Source: CALBPI01 sp038529355 (lineage in GTDB: Bacteria > Pseudomonadota > Gammaproteobacteria > Steroidobacterales > Woeseiaceae). Taken from it: a stretch of DNA of 64,000 nucleotides. The translations under genes were made by a program, and so were the position numbers. This document shows positions 38,810 through 47,928 of this stretch, piece after piece. The stretch lies in NCBI GenBank assembly GCA_038529355.1, contig JBCBDU010000003.1, positions 62,001-126,000 of the forward strand, written 5' to 3'. How positions within the stretch are numbered: position 1 is the stretch's first letter; every line of letters begins with the position of its first letter. The notes under the pieces are model-generated. The model ran no database searches and had not been told where the DNA came from. It saw only the letters and a program-made list of their open reading frames with translations.

Positions 38810-39362
38810 AACGACAAATGAACCGCGCGGCCGGTGGCAACTGCTGGCGCTGGCGCTGGTTTTTTTTGGTCCGCTGCTAGCCGCCATCGGTTGGTATTTC
38901 CTCGGCGACGTTGAAACAGCCAGCGTCAACTACGGCGAGCTGATCGATCCACCGGTTTCTCTCGATGCCAAGCTACATTTTGATTCGGGCACACGCGGAC
39001 GCTGGACACTGCTACTGAAGACGGATGGACGGTGCGACGAGATCTGCCAACAGGCATTGGTCACAGTACGACAGGTTCGTCTTGCAACAGGCCGTGAGAT
39101 TGATCGAATCGAGCGCGCTGTTCTCGTTGTCGACAGCACGCAGCTCGCGGACGTTGTCGATCAACATCCGGGGCTGATTGTTTTCGACCAAGACAACACG
39201 GTAGGCAACGAAATACAAACAGCCGCTGCGGCGCTGCCGGCGCCGCAAATCTACATCATGGATCCGCTCGGCAACATCATGATGCGCTACCCGGTCGACC
39301 CAGATCGCAAAAAGATGCTGACGGATATCAAGAAGCTGTTGAAGTTTTCGCGGATCGGTTGA
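38799..39362 (+). CDS. SCO-like membrane-anchored thioredoxin-fold protein
   Basis: This 187-residue protein has an N-terminal transmembrane helix (about 14-35) and a periplasmic thioredoxin-like domain. Cys79 and Cys83 in GRCDEICQQ form a CxxxC like the copper site of SCO1/PrrC proteins. The usual proline after it and the downstream conserved His are not evident. The C-terminal IYIMDPLGNIMMRYP is a typical thioredoxin-fold strand. It overlaps SURF1 by 11 bases and its stop directly abuts the kinase start. It is most likely a CuA/oxidase assembly factor; copper binding is inferred. Confidence 0.78.
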   Translation: MQAETTNEPRGRWQLLALALVFFGPLLAAIGWYFLGDVETASVNYGELIDPPVSLDAKLHFDSGTRGRWTLLLKTDGRCDEICQQALVTVRQVRLATGREIDRIERAVLVVDSTQLADVVDQHPGLIVFDQDNTVGNEIQTAAAALPAPQIYIMDPLGNIMMRYPVDPDRKKMLTDIKKLLKFSRIG

Positions 39363-41504
39363 ATGCCAGGTGCGATCAAATATCCGGTGGTAAAAAGGGC
39401 ACCGCCTTTCGGGCTATTGCTGCTGGTTGTCACCACGGGCTACATCGTTGCACTCTGGCTCGAGTCGTGGCTCAAACATGAGGCGTCTGGCACAAGCTAC
39501 GCGCTGTTTTCGATGGGTATCCTCGTTGGGGGGTTGACCAAAATTCGCCTGAATCAATGGCCGGCAATGATCGGATTGCTCATCATGATCAGATTGGCTT
39601 GGTTGCTGATGTTCGCACCGACAAACGAACTGGGTCACTGGATCGCGATGGCCAGCATCGAGTTACTCATCGGGATATTTATTGCCAGCGCACCCTTCGT
39701 CCTGCTACCCGAGCGTAAGCGCGATTTCCTGCCGAACGAGATGTTTGCCGTACTGGTATTTAACGGTGTAATCGGTGCTATTGGCTTCGCACTCGTAACA
39801 CATCACGCTTCATCTGCAGACAGTCAATTGACACTTGCCAGTGCAGCATGCGGTGTATTACTGGGCACGGGGATTGGCGGCGCACCATTAACGATCTGGG
39901 GCATGGTCTACGGGCGCCCGGCAAAGTATCCACTCTCACGTATCGCTTTGCTCGCTGTGTCCGTTCCCGGCTTTTTGCTGTTAGGCACGGTCGCGTTGAC
40001 CGGTTACCCGCAAGGCGTAGCCGACGTGTTGGCGCCGTACGGCAACGTGGCGCTTTGGCTGGCGCTGTTCTTTGCGATGATCGTTGCTAACAACCTCAGC
40101 TCGCCGGCGATGATTGGATTGCTGATGATGATGGCGATGACCAGCGCTGTGCTGTTTCACTTTCAGCCAGGATCAACTGATATCTCAGCGGTATTGCGGT
40201 GGCAATCGACAGCGCTGGGCATTGAGGTTGTCGTGCTAGTCTGCGCCGCGTTGATCGCGGGTCAGCGACGACTGCGACAGCTGTATATGCACCGCGATTA
40301 CATCGCCGAATCGATGTTGGCAGCCAGCGCCGCCGCCGCCAATGACACGTCTCGTTCCGGGCGTGTTGACCTGTTTGATGCATTGGAGATCGCCGGTCGG
40401 CATTGCCGCGCCGACGAGTGCCGCCTCTATAGTTTCGACAACATCAGCGAGCAGGCGCTATGCGTGAACGTCTGGTTGCGTGATCCAGCGCTGGTTGACA
40501 GGTTACAGCTTGTAGAGCCGATCGCCTTGCAAGCGCTAAGGGACATCACCGAGCCATTGAGCCGCGGCAAACCGTTCTTCTGGGAGCACACGGATACCGA
40601 AAGCAGTGTATTGCCAGAATTTGGCAACGCCATGTTATTGCAGTCCGGTAGCGAGATTGCGTTCTACCCCATTCAGCTTGGCGAACAGTTACTTGGCATG
40701 ATCGGCATCGTTGGCTACTCCCTCGATCAACTGCGCAAGCGCAACGCGCCGACGCTGCTCAACGGGATTGGCTATTACTATGTCGGGATTCATACCCAGC
40801 GTGAGGCGGCACGCAGCATCGCTCGCTACGAGGCAAGCCTGAGTGAACTCGCCGCACGCTTTGCTCAAGCAGAAGAACGCGTTCGCCGCGACACGTCAGT
40901 CGAAATACACGATGGCATAATTCAGCAACTCGCCGTGATGCGGATGAAACTTGGCGAACTAGGCCAGCGCCGTGTCTCTGCGCCCGAAACGTTGACCAAT
41001 ATCACTGCAATTGTTGACGAGACACTGCAGGAGTCGCGCTCAATGCTGCAGCGGCTCAGTCCGTCGGTGCTCTACGAACTCGGCCTGATGCCCGCGCTTC
41101 AGAACTTGTGCGACACCATCAACGAGGAGGGTCACTTTGATGTCACGCTGCGTGAGAGCGGCGCGCGCATCAAAATGGATCAGGACATTCGTGTGGCGTT
41201 CTATCACGTACTGAAAGAACTCATCGACAACAGCCACAAGCACTCGGGTGGCAACAGAATCTGGGTCGATATCGCTTGGAGCGCAAACGGCATCGAGCAG
41301 GCCACCGTCAGCGATAATGGTGACACTGGCGTGTGGTGGCTGCTACGACGCAATCGCAATAAGGCTGATCAGCTTGGCCTGCTAGCGGCTTCGGAGCGGC
41401 TGCAACGATTTGACTACTTATTAACGTTTCTACCGCGCGAAGGTGGTGGCACCAGCGCTGCGATCCGACAGGCAATGATTTTTTCTGTGCCAGAACCAGC
41501 CTAG
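39363..41504 (+). CDS. Membrane sensor histidine kinase (NarL-type, HisKA_3)
   Basis: This 713-residue sensor kinase has about nine or ten N-terminal transmembrane helices (about 16-300), a GAF-like cytoplasmic domain (about 320-480), a HisKA_3 dimerisation domain with the phospho-accepting His516 in SVEIHDGIIQQL, and a HATPase_c domain with N-box LKELIDNSHKHSG and G2-like GLLAASERL. The D-box reads VSDNGDTGVWWLL, so its glycine pattern is weaker than usual. The ATG follows the SCO-like stop without a gap, so the kinase is probably made with the oxidase assembly factors. The regulator gene follows 16 bases later. The signal is unknown; a respiratory or redox cue is likely. Confidence 0.9.
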   Translation: MPGAIKYPVVKRAPPFGLLLLVVTTGYIVALWLESWLKHEASGTSYALFSMGILVGGLTKIRLNQWPAMIGLLIMIRLAWLLMFAPTNELGHWIAMASIELLIGIFIASAPFVLLPERKRDFLPNEMFAVLVFNGVIGAIGFALVTHHASSADSQLTLASAACGVLLGTGIGGAPLTIWGMVYGRPAKYPLSRIALLAVSVPGFLLLGTVALTGYPQGVADVLAPYGNVALWLALFFAMIVANNLSSPAMIGLLMMMAMTSAVLFHFQPGSTDISAVLRWQSTALGIEVVVLVCAALIAGQRRLRQLYMHRDYIAESMLAASAAAANDTSRSGRVDLFDALEIAGRHCRADECRLYSFDNISEQALCVNVWLRDPALVDRLQLVEPIALQALRDITEPLSRGKPFFWEHTDTESSVLPEFGNAMLLQSGSEIAFYPIQLGEQLLGMIGIVGYSLDQLRKRNAPTLLNGIGYYYVGIHTQREAARSIARYEASLSELAARFAQAEERVRRDTSVEIHDGIIQQLAVMRMKLGELGQRRVSAPETLTNITAIVDETLQESRSMLQRLSPSVLYELGLMPALQNLCDTINEEGHFDVTLRESGARIKMDQDIRVAFYHVLKELIDNSHKHSGGNRIWVDIAWSANGIEQATVSDNGDTGVWWLLRRNRNKADQLGLLAASERLQRFDYLLTFLPREGGGTSAAIRQAMIFSVPEPA

Positions 41505-41520
41505 GTGATACCCTATTTTC

Positions 41521-42147
41521 ATGAGTGTATCCATAGTCATTGTCGACGATCACCAAATGGTCAGGGACGGTCTAGCCTCTCTGCTGCATGGTATGGATAC
41601 CGATGTTGAAGTCATTGGCCAGGGCGCTAACGGCCACGACGCGGTTGAGTTGGCCAGTTCATTGCACCCTGACGTCATGCTTATCGATGTCGCGATGCCC
41701 GACATGAACGGCATTGATGCCACTTTGGCGATCCGCGAAGTCGACCCCGATGTCAAAATCATCGCTGTCTCGATGCATTCTGATCGCAATTACATCAATG
41801 GCATGCTAGATGCGGGTGCTCTTGCCTACATTCGGAAAGAATCAGCGTTCGATGAGCTATCGCACGCACTTGGTGATGTGCTTAACGGCAAGGTGTATCT
41901 TGGCGAAGGCATCGCGGAAATCGTCGTCGGTGCCAAATCGAGCCCGTGCAACCTGACAGAGCGCGAAATGGAAGTGCTCAAACGTATTGCCGAAGGCAAG
42001 AAAACCCGCGAAATCGCCGCGGAGTTGTTTCTGAGCGACAAAACGATTGAAACGCATCGCAGACAGATAGGTCGCAAGCTCGACCTGCACAGTGTTGCCG
42101 AACTCACCAAATTCGCCATTCGCCACAATATCACCACCATAAACTAG
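41521..42147 (+). CDS. LuxR/NarL-family response regulator
   Basis: This is the partner of the upstream kinase. It is 208 residues: a receiver domain (1-120) with acidic pocket DDH (residues 9-11), phospho-acceptor Asp56 in MLIDVAMPDM and Lys in YIRKESAF; and a C-terminal LuxR helix-turn-helix (about 140-205) with LTEREMEVLKRIAEGK and LSDKTIETHRRQIGRKL. All receiver residues are intact. It starts 16 bases after the kinase stop. The target genes cannot be read from here; the oxidase genes are good candidates. Confidence 0.95.
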   Translation: MSVSIVIVDDHQMVRDGLASLLHGMDTDVEVIGQGANGHDAVELASSLHPDVMLIDVAMPDMNGIDATLAIREVDPDVKIIAVSMHSDRNYINGMLDAGALAYIRKESAFDELSHALGDVLNGKVYLGEGIAEIVVGAKSSPCNLTEREMEVLKRIAEGKKTREIAAELFLSDKTIETHRRQIGRKLDLHSVAELTKFAIRHNITTIN

Positions 42148-42228
42148 ACGCAGTTCACAGTGTTGCGCGGCTTTGTCTAGCCTGTGTGACGTTATCATCT
42201 GTAACCAACTGTTTTCCGTAAGGGTTTT

Positions 42229-42247
42229 CCCTGAGTCAGTTTCAGGG
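42229..42247. promoter_or_regulatory. Inverted repeat in the leader of the receiver-like gene
   Basis: CCCTGA (42229-42234) and TCAGGG (42242-42247) form an inverted repeat 98 bases before the ATG at 42345, flanked by further GGG/CCC-rich short repeats. There is no T-run. It could be an operator or leader structure; no function can be assigned. Confidence 0.25.
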
Positions 42248-42344
42248 TTTCTCCCGATGGGAAAGTGTGCCCATTTTTCGTAAGGTCATAATCCTCGGGA
42301 ATCGCTGGTCCAATGGATGGACGCAACAGATACAAGGTGAGTTG

Positions 42345-42764
42345 ATGGCAACGAGCGGCGCAATGCTCTTTCTACCGAAAGGCGACAAAAACCGGCGAGG
42401 CCGCGGACGGAAACACAGGTACGTGTTGATCTGCGATCCGAACCGGGGTTTGTGTAAGACCATTGCGCAAATCGTGAACACTCTCGGGGTCCAGGCGGTC
42501 GCGGCCACGGATGGCAGCGCCGCAATTCGCTTAAGCCAGCGGCGTCCACCGGATTTGATCCTGTTCGCCGAAAATATGCCCGGCATGCGGGCGATGGATT
42601 TTCTGGATGCGGGACTTGCCCATTTGCTCAACCGGCGGGCGATGCTCATCGACCGCAATACGGCAAGTCGACCGCGCTGGCTGCCGACGGTGACGACCCC
42701 TCTGGAGGTCACCCGGTTCAGTCACGAGCTGAACAAACTACTGAAAACACGCGACGTTGCCTGA
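42345..42764 (+). CDS. Receiver-like protein lacking the phospho-acceptor Asp
   Basis: This 139-residue protein has a basic N-terminus (residues 12-25) and a CheY-like fold. YVLICDPN aligns with the first strand and acidic pocket (only Asp31 kept), AATDGSAAIRL with the mid helix, and LILFAENMPGM with the phosphorylation strand, where the Asp is replaced by Ala75. The usual KP dipeptide is also missing (TTPLEV instead). The ATG at 42345 follows AAGGTGA; the frame is open to 42267. It ends before a strong terminator and comes 197 bases after the response regulator. It is likely a phosphorylation-independent regulator; the partner is unknown. Confidence 0.75.
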   Translation: MATSGAMLFLPKGDKNRRGRGRKHRYVLICDPNRGLCKTIAQIVNTLGVQAVAATDGSAAIRLSQRRPPDLILFAENMPGMRAMDFLDAGLAHLLNRRAMLIDRNTASRPRWLPTVTTPLEVTRFSHELNKLLKTRDVA

Positions 42765-42805
42765 CCGACCCTCTCCCTTTTTAGGTCGTCAACGTTTCGA
42801 TGGTT

Positions 42806-42829
42806 GCCCCGCTCGCGGGGCTTTTTTTT
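42806..42829 (+). terminator. Rho-independent terminator after the receiver-like gene
   Basis: GCCCCG (42806-42811) and CGGGGC (42816-42821) form a stem with a 4-base loop. Eight T follow (42822-42829). It separates the signalling genes from uvrD. Confidence 0.88.
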
Positions 42830-42902
42830 GCGCACATCGCTTGTCCGTGCAGCAACGGCAATCCGACCTCGACACCCGGCGCGGCGCGCACAATAATGCA
42901 CT

Positions 42903-45071
42903 ATGGATGTCAGCCCGCTACTCGAAAATCTGAACGACGCGCAACGACGCGCTGTTACCGCGCCGCGCGCCCCACACCTTGTCATCGCCGGTGCCGGCAG
43001 CGGCAAGACTCGCGTTCTTGTCCACCGCGCGGCCTGGTTGATTCAGGTCGAAAACACGTCGCCGCACAGCATTCTGGCAGTGACGTTCACGAACAAAGCC
43101 GCTGCAGAAATGCGCTCTCGCGTCGAGGCCTTGTTGAATATGCCGGCTCGTCACTTGTGGATCGGCACCTTTCACGGTCTCGCGCACAGACTGCTTCGGC
43201 GCCATTGGCAGGAAGCCGGGTTGCCGCAAAATTTTCAGATTATCGATAGCGCTGATCAGGAGCGGTTGATCAAGCGCTTGCTGAAGGACAGCGAGACTGC
43301 GGACAGCGAATGGTCGCCGCGCGAGGTGAAATCATTCATCAACACCAACAAGGACGAGGGGCTGCGACCTGCGCATCTGGATGCCGGAGACGATGCCAAT
43401 CGTTCGCGACTGATCGAATTCTATGCCGAATATCAGCAAAACTGTGACCGCAGCGGTCTCGTCGACTTCGCGGAAATTTTATTGCGTGCGCATGAACTGT
43501 GGCGCGACAACGCCGAGCTGCTCGGGCACTACCAACGTCGCTTCCAGCATGTGCTGATCGACGAGTTCCAGGATACCAACGCCATCCAATATGCGTGGCT
43601 GAAGCTACTCACCGCCGGCGGAGCGGTGCCATTCGCCGTCGGTGATGACGATCAGTCAATCTACCGTTGGCGCGGTGCGCGAGTTGAACACATCAGTCGG
43701 TTTTCGACCGATTTCCCGGGCACTGAAGTCGTTAAACTGGAGCAGAATTACCGCTCCACCGGCAACATTCTGAATGCCGCCAATGCCATCATCGCCAACA
43801 ATGGCGGCCGGATGGGCAAGAACCTGTGGACCGAAGATGGCGACGGTGCTGCGATCAAACTCTATGCAGCATTCAACGAGCGAGACGAGGCCGATTTTGT
43901 CGTTAATCGTCTGAAAGACTGGATTGCGCAGGGCAACCGGCGAGACGATGCGGCGATTTTGTATCGCTCGAATGCGCAATCGCGTGTGCTCGAGGAGATG
44001 CTGCTCAACGCGCGTATCCCGTATCGGGTCTATGGTGGCCTGCGGTTTTTCGAACGCGCCGAAATCAAGGACGTGCTGGCGTATATGCGCCTGGTCAGCA
44101 ATCGCGATGACGACGCGGCGTTCGAGCGCATCGTCAACGTCCCGACACGCGGTATCGGCGCGCGCAGTGTGACGACCGTGCGCGACTATGCGCGCGCCAA
44201 TGCCTGCTCGCTGTGGCGTGCGGCCGGCGCCGTGGCCAGCGACAGCAACGGCGGTCGCGGTGTGAAGGCTATCCGGCAATTTCTGAATTTGATTGAGCAC
44301 CTGGCAGAGCAATGCGAGGGACTGGAGCTGCACGAAGTTGTTGACCACGTCATCCATCACAGCGCGTTGGCGAGCCACTATCGCAAGGAAGGTGAAGAGA
44401 AGGCCGCTACCCGCATTGAAAACATGGAAGAACTGGTCAGCGCCGCACGCGGCTTTGCTCCGGAAAATGCTGAAGACGACATGAGCGAAATCGATGGGTT
44501 TCTTGCGCACGCGGCGCTCGAAGCTGGCGAGGGCCAGGCTGACGCCTGGGAAGACTGTGTGCAACTGATGACGCTGCACTCGGCAAAAGGGCTCGAGTTT
44601 CCACTGGTCTTCCTCGTGGGGCTGGAAGACGGTTTGTTCCCGCACCAGCGCTCGGTGACGGACCCGGCCGGCCTCGAAGAGGAACGAAGGCTGTGTTATG
44701 TCGGCTGCACGCGCGCGATGACGGAATTGTACCTGACCTATGCAGAACAACGACGTCTGCACGGTATGGACAACTTTGGCGTACGTTCGCGGTTTATCAA
44801 CGAAATACCGGCCGCACTGATCGAGGATATCAGGCCGCGCGCCGGCCTGTCGCGTCCGGCGCCAACAACCGCACGTGCTGCGAACGGCCGCGGCAATGGT
44901 CTTGAGTCACCGACCGTGCAATTGGGTCGACCTGTGCGCCACGCCAAATTCGGCGACGGCGTTATTCTCAATTGCGAGGGTCAGGGTGCGCACACGCGGG
45001 TGCAGGTCAATTTTGAAGATGCCGGCACGAAATGGCTGGTTCTCAACTATGCCAATCTCGAGTTGATGTAG
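42903..45071 (+). CDS. uvrD: DNA helicase II, UvrD
   Basis: This superfamily 1 3'-5' helicase acts in nucleotide excision and mismatch repair. It is 722 residues. Motifs: Q-motif LNDAQRRAV, Walker A AGAGSGKT, TFTNKAAAEM (Ia), LIDEFQDTN (II), GDDDQSIYRWRGA (III), QNYRST (IV), LMTLHSAKGLEF (V), and CYVGCTRA (VI). The C-terminal Tudor-like GRPVRHAKFGDGVIL stretch identifies UvrD rather than Rep. The gene starts a run of closely spaced plus-strand genes that continues with trkA 11 bases later. Confidence 0.95.
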   Translation: MDVSPLLENLNDAQRRAVTAPRAPHLVIAGAGSGKTRVLVHRAAWLIQVENTSPHSILAVTFTNKAAAEMRSRVEALLNMPARHLWIGTFHGLAHRLLRRHWQEAGLPQNFQIIDSADQERLIKRLLKDSETADSEWSPREVKSFINTNKDEGLRPAHLDAGDDANRSRLIEFYAEYQQNCDRSGLVDFAEILLRAHELWRDNAELLGHYQRRFQHVLIDEFQDTNAIQYAWLKLLTAGGAVPFAVGDDDQSIYRWRGARVEHISRFSTDFPGTEVVKLEQNYRSTGNILNAANAIIANNGGRMGKNLWTEDGDGAAIKLYAAFNERDEADFVVNRLKDWIAQGNRRDDAAILYRSNAQSRVLEEMLLNARIPYRVYGGLRFFERAEIKDVLAYMRLVSNRDDDAAFERIVNVPTRGIGARSVTTVRDYARANACSLWRAAGAVASDSNGGRGVKAIRQFLNLIEHLAEQCEGLELHEVVDHVIHHSALASHYRKEGEEKAATRIENMEELVSAARGFAPENAEDDMSEIDGFLAHAALEAGEGQADAWEDCVQLMTLHSAKGLEFPLVFLVGLEDGLFPHQRSVTDPAGLEEERRLCYVGCTRAMTELYLTYAEQRRLHGMDNFGVRSRFINEIPAALIEDIRPRAGLSRPAPTTARAANGRGNGLESPTVQLGRPVRHAKFGDGVILNCEGQGAHTRVQVNFEDAGTKWLVLNYANLELM

Positions 45072-45082
45072 AATCTGGCCGA

Positions 45083-46459
45083 ATGAAGATCCTGATACTA
45101 GGCGCGGGTCAGGTCGGCGCCAGCGCCGCAACCCAACTCTCACGCGAAGAGGCAAACGACGTCACCGTTGTGGACTTCAACGCGGATGTCCTGCGCGAGC
45201 TGCAGGATCGCCTCGACATCCGAACCGTGGTGGGTCATGGGGGCTACCCTGACGTGCTTGAGCGCGCCGGTTGTCGCGATGCCGATATCATCATTGCGAT
45301 GACCGATTCCGACGAGACCAACATGGTTGCCTGTCAGGTTGCGTATTCACTATTCCGCACGCCGACCAAGATTGCCCGCATCCGCGCGGCCGAATACATG
45401 ACCGCCGAGAAACTGTTTGCGCAGGAATCGATGCCGGTGGATGTGCGCATCAGTCCGGAACAACTGGTGTGCGAACACATTCAGCAGCTCATCCTGTACC
45501 CCGGCGCACTGCAGGTGCTCGAGTTTGCCAATGACCGTGTTCGCCTGGTCGGGGCGCGTGCCGACCGCGACGGTCTGTTGGTTGGTCAGCAGCTGAAGAA
45601 CATCAAGGAACACCATCCGAATACCGAAGCGCGCATTGCCGCCATTTATCGTGAGGGGCGCTCCATCGAACCGCACGGTGATACCGTGATCCGCGAAGGC
45701 GATGAGGTATTTTTCATTGCCGCGCGCGAAGACATTCGCGTGTTCATGAGCGAGATGCGCAAGCTTGAAGATCCCGTGCGACGGGTGGTGATCGCCGGTG
45801 GTGGCAACATTGGCTTGCGACTGGCGCAGACACTCGAGCAAACCAATCAGGTCAAGATCATCGAGCGTGATCCCGAGCGCGCCCGGCGTATCTCCGAGCA
45901 GTTGTCGAAGGCTATCGTCCTGAACGGCGATGCTGCGAACGAAGATCTGTTGCTCGAAGAGAACATTGATAACGCCGATGTCTTTTGTGCGCTGACGAAT
46001 GCCGAAGAGGCCAACATCCTGTCCGCGATGCTGGCGCGACGTTTGGGCGCGCACAAAGTCATGGCGTTGATCAACCGTCCGTCTTACGCCGAGTTGATGG
46101 AGTCGGGCAGCATCGATATCGCGATCTCACCGCAACAGATCACGATTGGCTCGCTGCTGGCGCATGTGCGGCGCGGTGATGTTGTGCGGGTCCACTCGCT
46201 GCGGCGCGGTGCGGCTGAAGCAATTGAAGCGATCGCGCATGGCGCCAGCGGCAGCAGCAAAGTGGTCGGCAAAACGATTGAGAATCTTGCGCTGCCGAAA
46301 GGCGCATCGATCGCTGCGCTGGTGCGCGGCGAGCAAGTCATCATCGCCCATCACGATACGGAAATTGAAGCTGACGACCATGTGATCATCTTCCTGACCG
46401 ACCGGCGCAAGATCGATGAAGTCGAAGCACTGTTCCAGGTTGGTGTGTCGTTCCTGTAG
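45083..46459 (+). CDS. trkA: Trk potassium uptake peripheral protein TrkA
   Basis: This cytosolic NAD-binding gating subunit of the Trk K+ system has 458 residues. It has two tandem RCK units: RCK_N (KILILGAGQVG, about 1-120) with TrkA_C (about 140-225), then a second RCK_N (RRVVIAGGGNIGLRLA, about 232-350) and TrkA_C (about 370-455). The ATG at 45083 is chosen; the frame extends into uvrD without similarity. It is 11 bases after uvrD and 15 before trkH. This forms a functional pair with TrkH. Confidence 0.96.
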   Translation: MKILILGAGQVGASAATQLSREEANDVTVVDFNADVLRELQDRLDIRTVVGHGGYPDVLERAGCRDADIIIAMTDSDETNMVACQVAYSLFRTPTKIARIRAAEYMTAEKLFAQESMPVDVRISPEQLVCEHIQQLILYPGALQVLEFANDRVRLVGARADRDGLLVGQQLKNIKEHHPNTEARIAAIYREGRSIEPHGDTVIREGDEVFFIAAREDIRVFMSEMRKLEDPVRRVVIAGGGNIGLRLAQTLEQTNQVKIIERDPERARRISEQLSKAIVLNGDAANEDLLLEENIDNADVFCALTNAEEANILSAMLARRLGAHKVMALINRPSYAELMESGSIDIAISPQQITIGSLLAHVRRGDVVRVHSLRRGAAEAIEAIAHGASGSSKVVGKTIENLALPKGASIAALVRGEQVIIAHHDTEIEADDHVIIFLTDRRKIDEVEALFQVGVSFL

Positions 46460-46474
46460 CGACCGGCTAACGCA

Positions 46475-47926
46475 ATGAACTGGTTTGTCGTTCAACGTAT
46501 TCTCGGCATCCTGCTGATGATGTTCAGCGTCGCGATGTTGCCGCCGATCCTGGTATCACTGATTTACGATGACGGTGCGTGGCGCGTATTCGCTTACTCG
46601 TTTGCCGTGATTTTGCTGTTCGGGCTGACCATGTTTTGGCCGACGCGACGCGCCGTCAAAGACATGCGATTGCGTGACGGCTTTCTTGTGGTCGCAGGCT
46701 TCTGGTTGGTTCTCGGTACGATCGGTGCAACGCCGTTGTGGTTGTCTCCGAACCCGAGTCTCACACTGACCGAGGCCGTATTCGAGTCCATGTCAGGACT
46801 CACAACGACCGGCGCCACCGTCATCGTCGGTCTCGACAGCTTACCGCCATCGATTTTGTTCTATCGCCAGCAACTTCAATGGCTCGGCGGCATGGGTATC
46901 ATCGTGTTGGCCGTGGCCATTCTGCCGATGCTGGGCGTTGGCGGCATGCAGCTGTATCGTGCCGAGACGCCCGGGCCGGTCAAGGACAATAAACTGACAC
47001 CGCGTATCACCGAAACCGCCAAAGCGCTGTGGTATGTCTATTTGAGTTTCACGATTTGCTGCGCACTTGCGTACTGGCTTGCCGGCATGTCGGCATTCGA
47101 TGCGATCTGTCACAGTTTTTCGACGGTAGCCATTGGCGGGTTCTCGACACACGACCTGAGCATCGGGCATTTCGACAGCACAGCGGTTGATCTGGTAGCC
47201 ATTGTGTTCATGTTTTTCGCCGGCATCAATTTCTCGCTGCACTTTTTCGCCTGGCGCAACAACAGCCTGAAACACTATCTCGAAGATCCCGAATGCCGTG
47301 CATACGCCTTCATCCTGCTGATGTTGTCGGCCATCGTCATGGTTGTGCTCAGCAACAGCGGCACTTACGACAGTCAACTACAGGCATTTATCGACAGCGC
47401 ATTCCAAGCGGTGTCATTGGCGACGACAACCGGCTTCACGACAGCCAACTACGCGGCATGGCCGGGCGCCATCCCTGTGCTGCTGATTTTCGCAAGTTTC
47501 ATTGGCGGCTGCGCAGGCTCCACCGCTGGTGGCATCAAAGTCATGCGTGCACTTTTGCTGTACCGACAAGGCGCACGAGAGATCGCCCGACTGGTACACC
47601 CGAGCGCCGAGATTCCGGTGCGCATCGGCAACAAGGCGGTGTCGCGCCGCGTCGTCGAAGCCGTTTGGGGGTTTTTCTCGGTATACATGGTCGTGTTCGT
47701 CATCATTTTGTTGTTGATGCTGAGCACTGGCCTGGATCAACAAAGCGCGTTCTCAGCCGTTGCTGCAACGCTGAATAATCTGGGCCCCGGCCTTGGCGAA
47801 GTGACGACCGGTTTCATGAACGTGACGCCTGCCGGACAGTGGATCAGCATCATCGCGATGGTACTCGGGCGTCTGGAAATCTTCACACTACTGGTGCTCA
47901 TCACACCGACGTTCTGGCGGCGATAA
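46475..47926 (+). CDS. trkH: Trk potassium uptake channel TrkH
   Basis: This K+-translocating membrane subunit has 483 residues with four MPM (membrane-pore-membrane) repeats. Selectivity filter segments include SMSGLTTTGATV, the STVAIGGFSTHD stretch, SLATTTGFTTAN and the final ATLNNLGPGLG. GGCAGSTAGGIKV is the gating-loop region after the third repeat. It stops 2 bases before the dctQ start, so it is probably transcribed with the TRAP genes. Confidence 0.96.
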   Translation: MNWFVVQRILGILLMMFSVAMLPPILVSLIYDDGAWRVFAYSFAVILLFGLTMFWPTRRAVKDMRLRDGFLVVAGFWLVLGTIGATPLWLSPNPSLTLTEAVFESMSGLTTTGATVIVGLDSLPPSILFYRQQLQWLGGMGIIVLAVAILPMLGVGGMQLYRAETPGPVKDNKLTPRITETAKALWYVYLSFTICCALAYWLAGMSAFDAICHSFSTVAIGGFSTHDLSIGHFDSTAVDLVAIVFMFFAGINFSLHFFAWRNNSLKHYLEDPECRAYAFILLMLSAIVMVVLSNSGTYDSQLQAFIDSAFQAVSLATTTGFTTANYAAWPGAIPVLLIFASFIGGCAGSTAGGIKVMRALLLYRQGAREIARLVHPSAEIPVRIGNKAVSRRVVEAVWGFFSVYMVVFVIILLLMLSTGLDQQSAFSAVAATLNNLGPGLGEVTTGFMNVTPAGQWISIIAMVLGRLEIFTLLVLITPTFWRR

Positions 47927-47928
47927 AC

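Noticed and set aside
43656..44762. Long open frame antisense to uvrD (about 370 codons)
   Set aside because: It lies wholly opposite conserved UvrD motifs; a shadow of GC-rich codon use.
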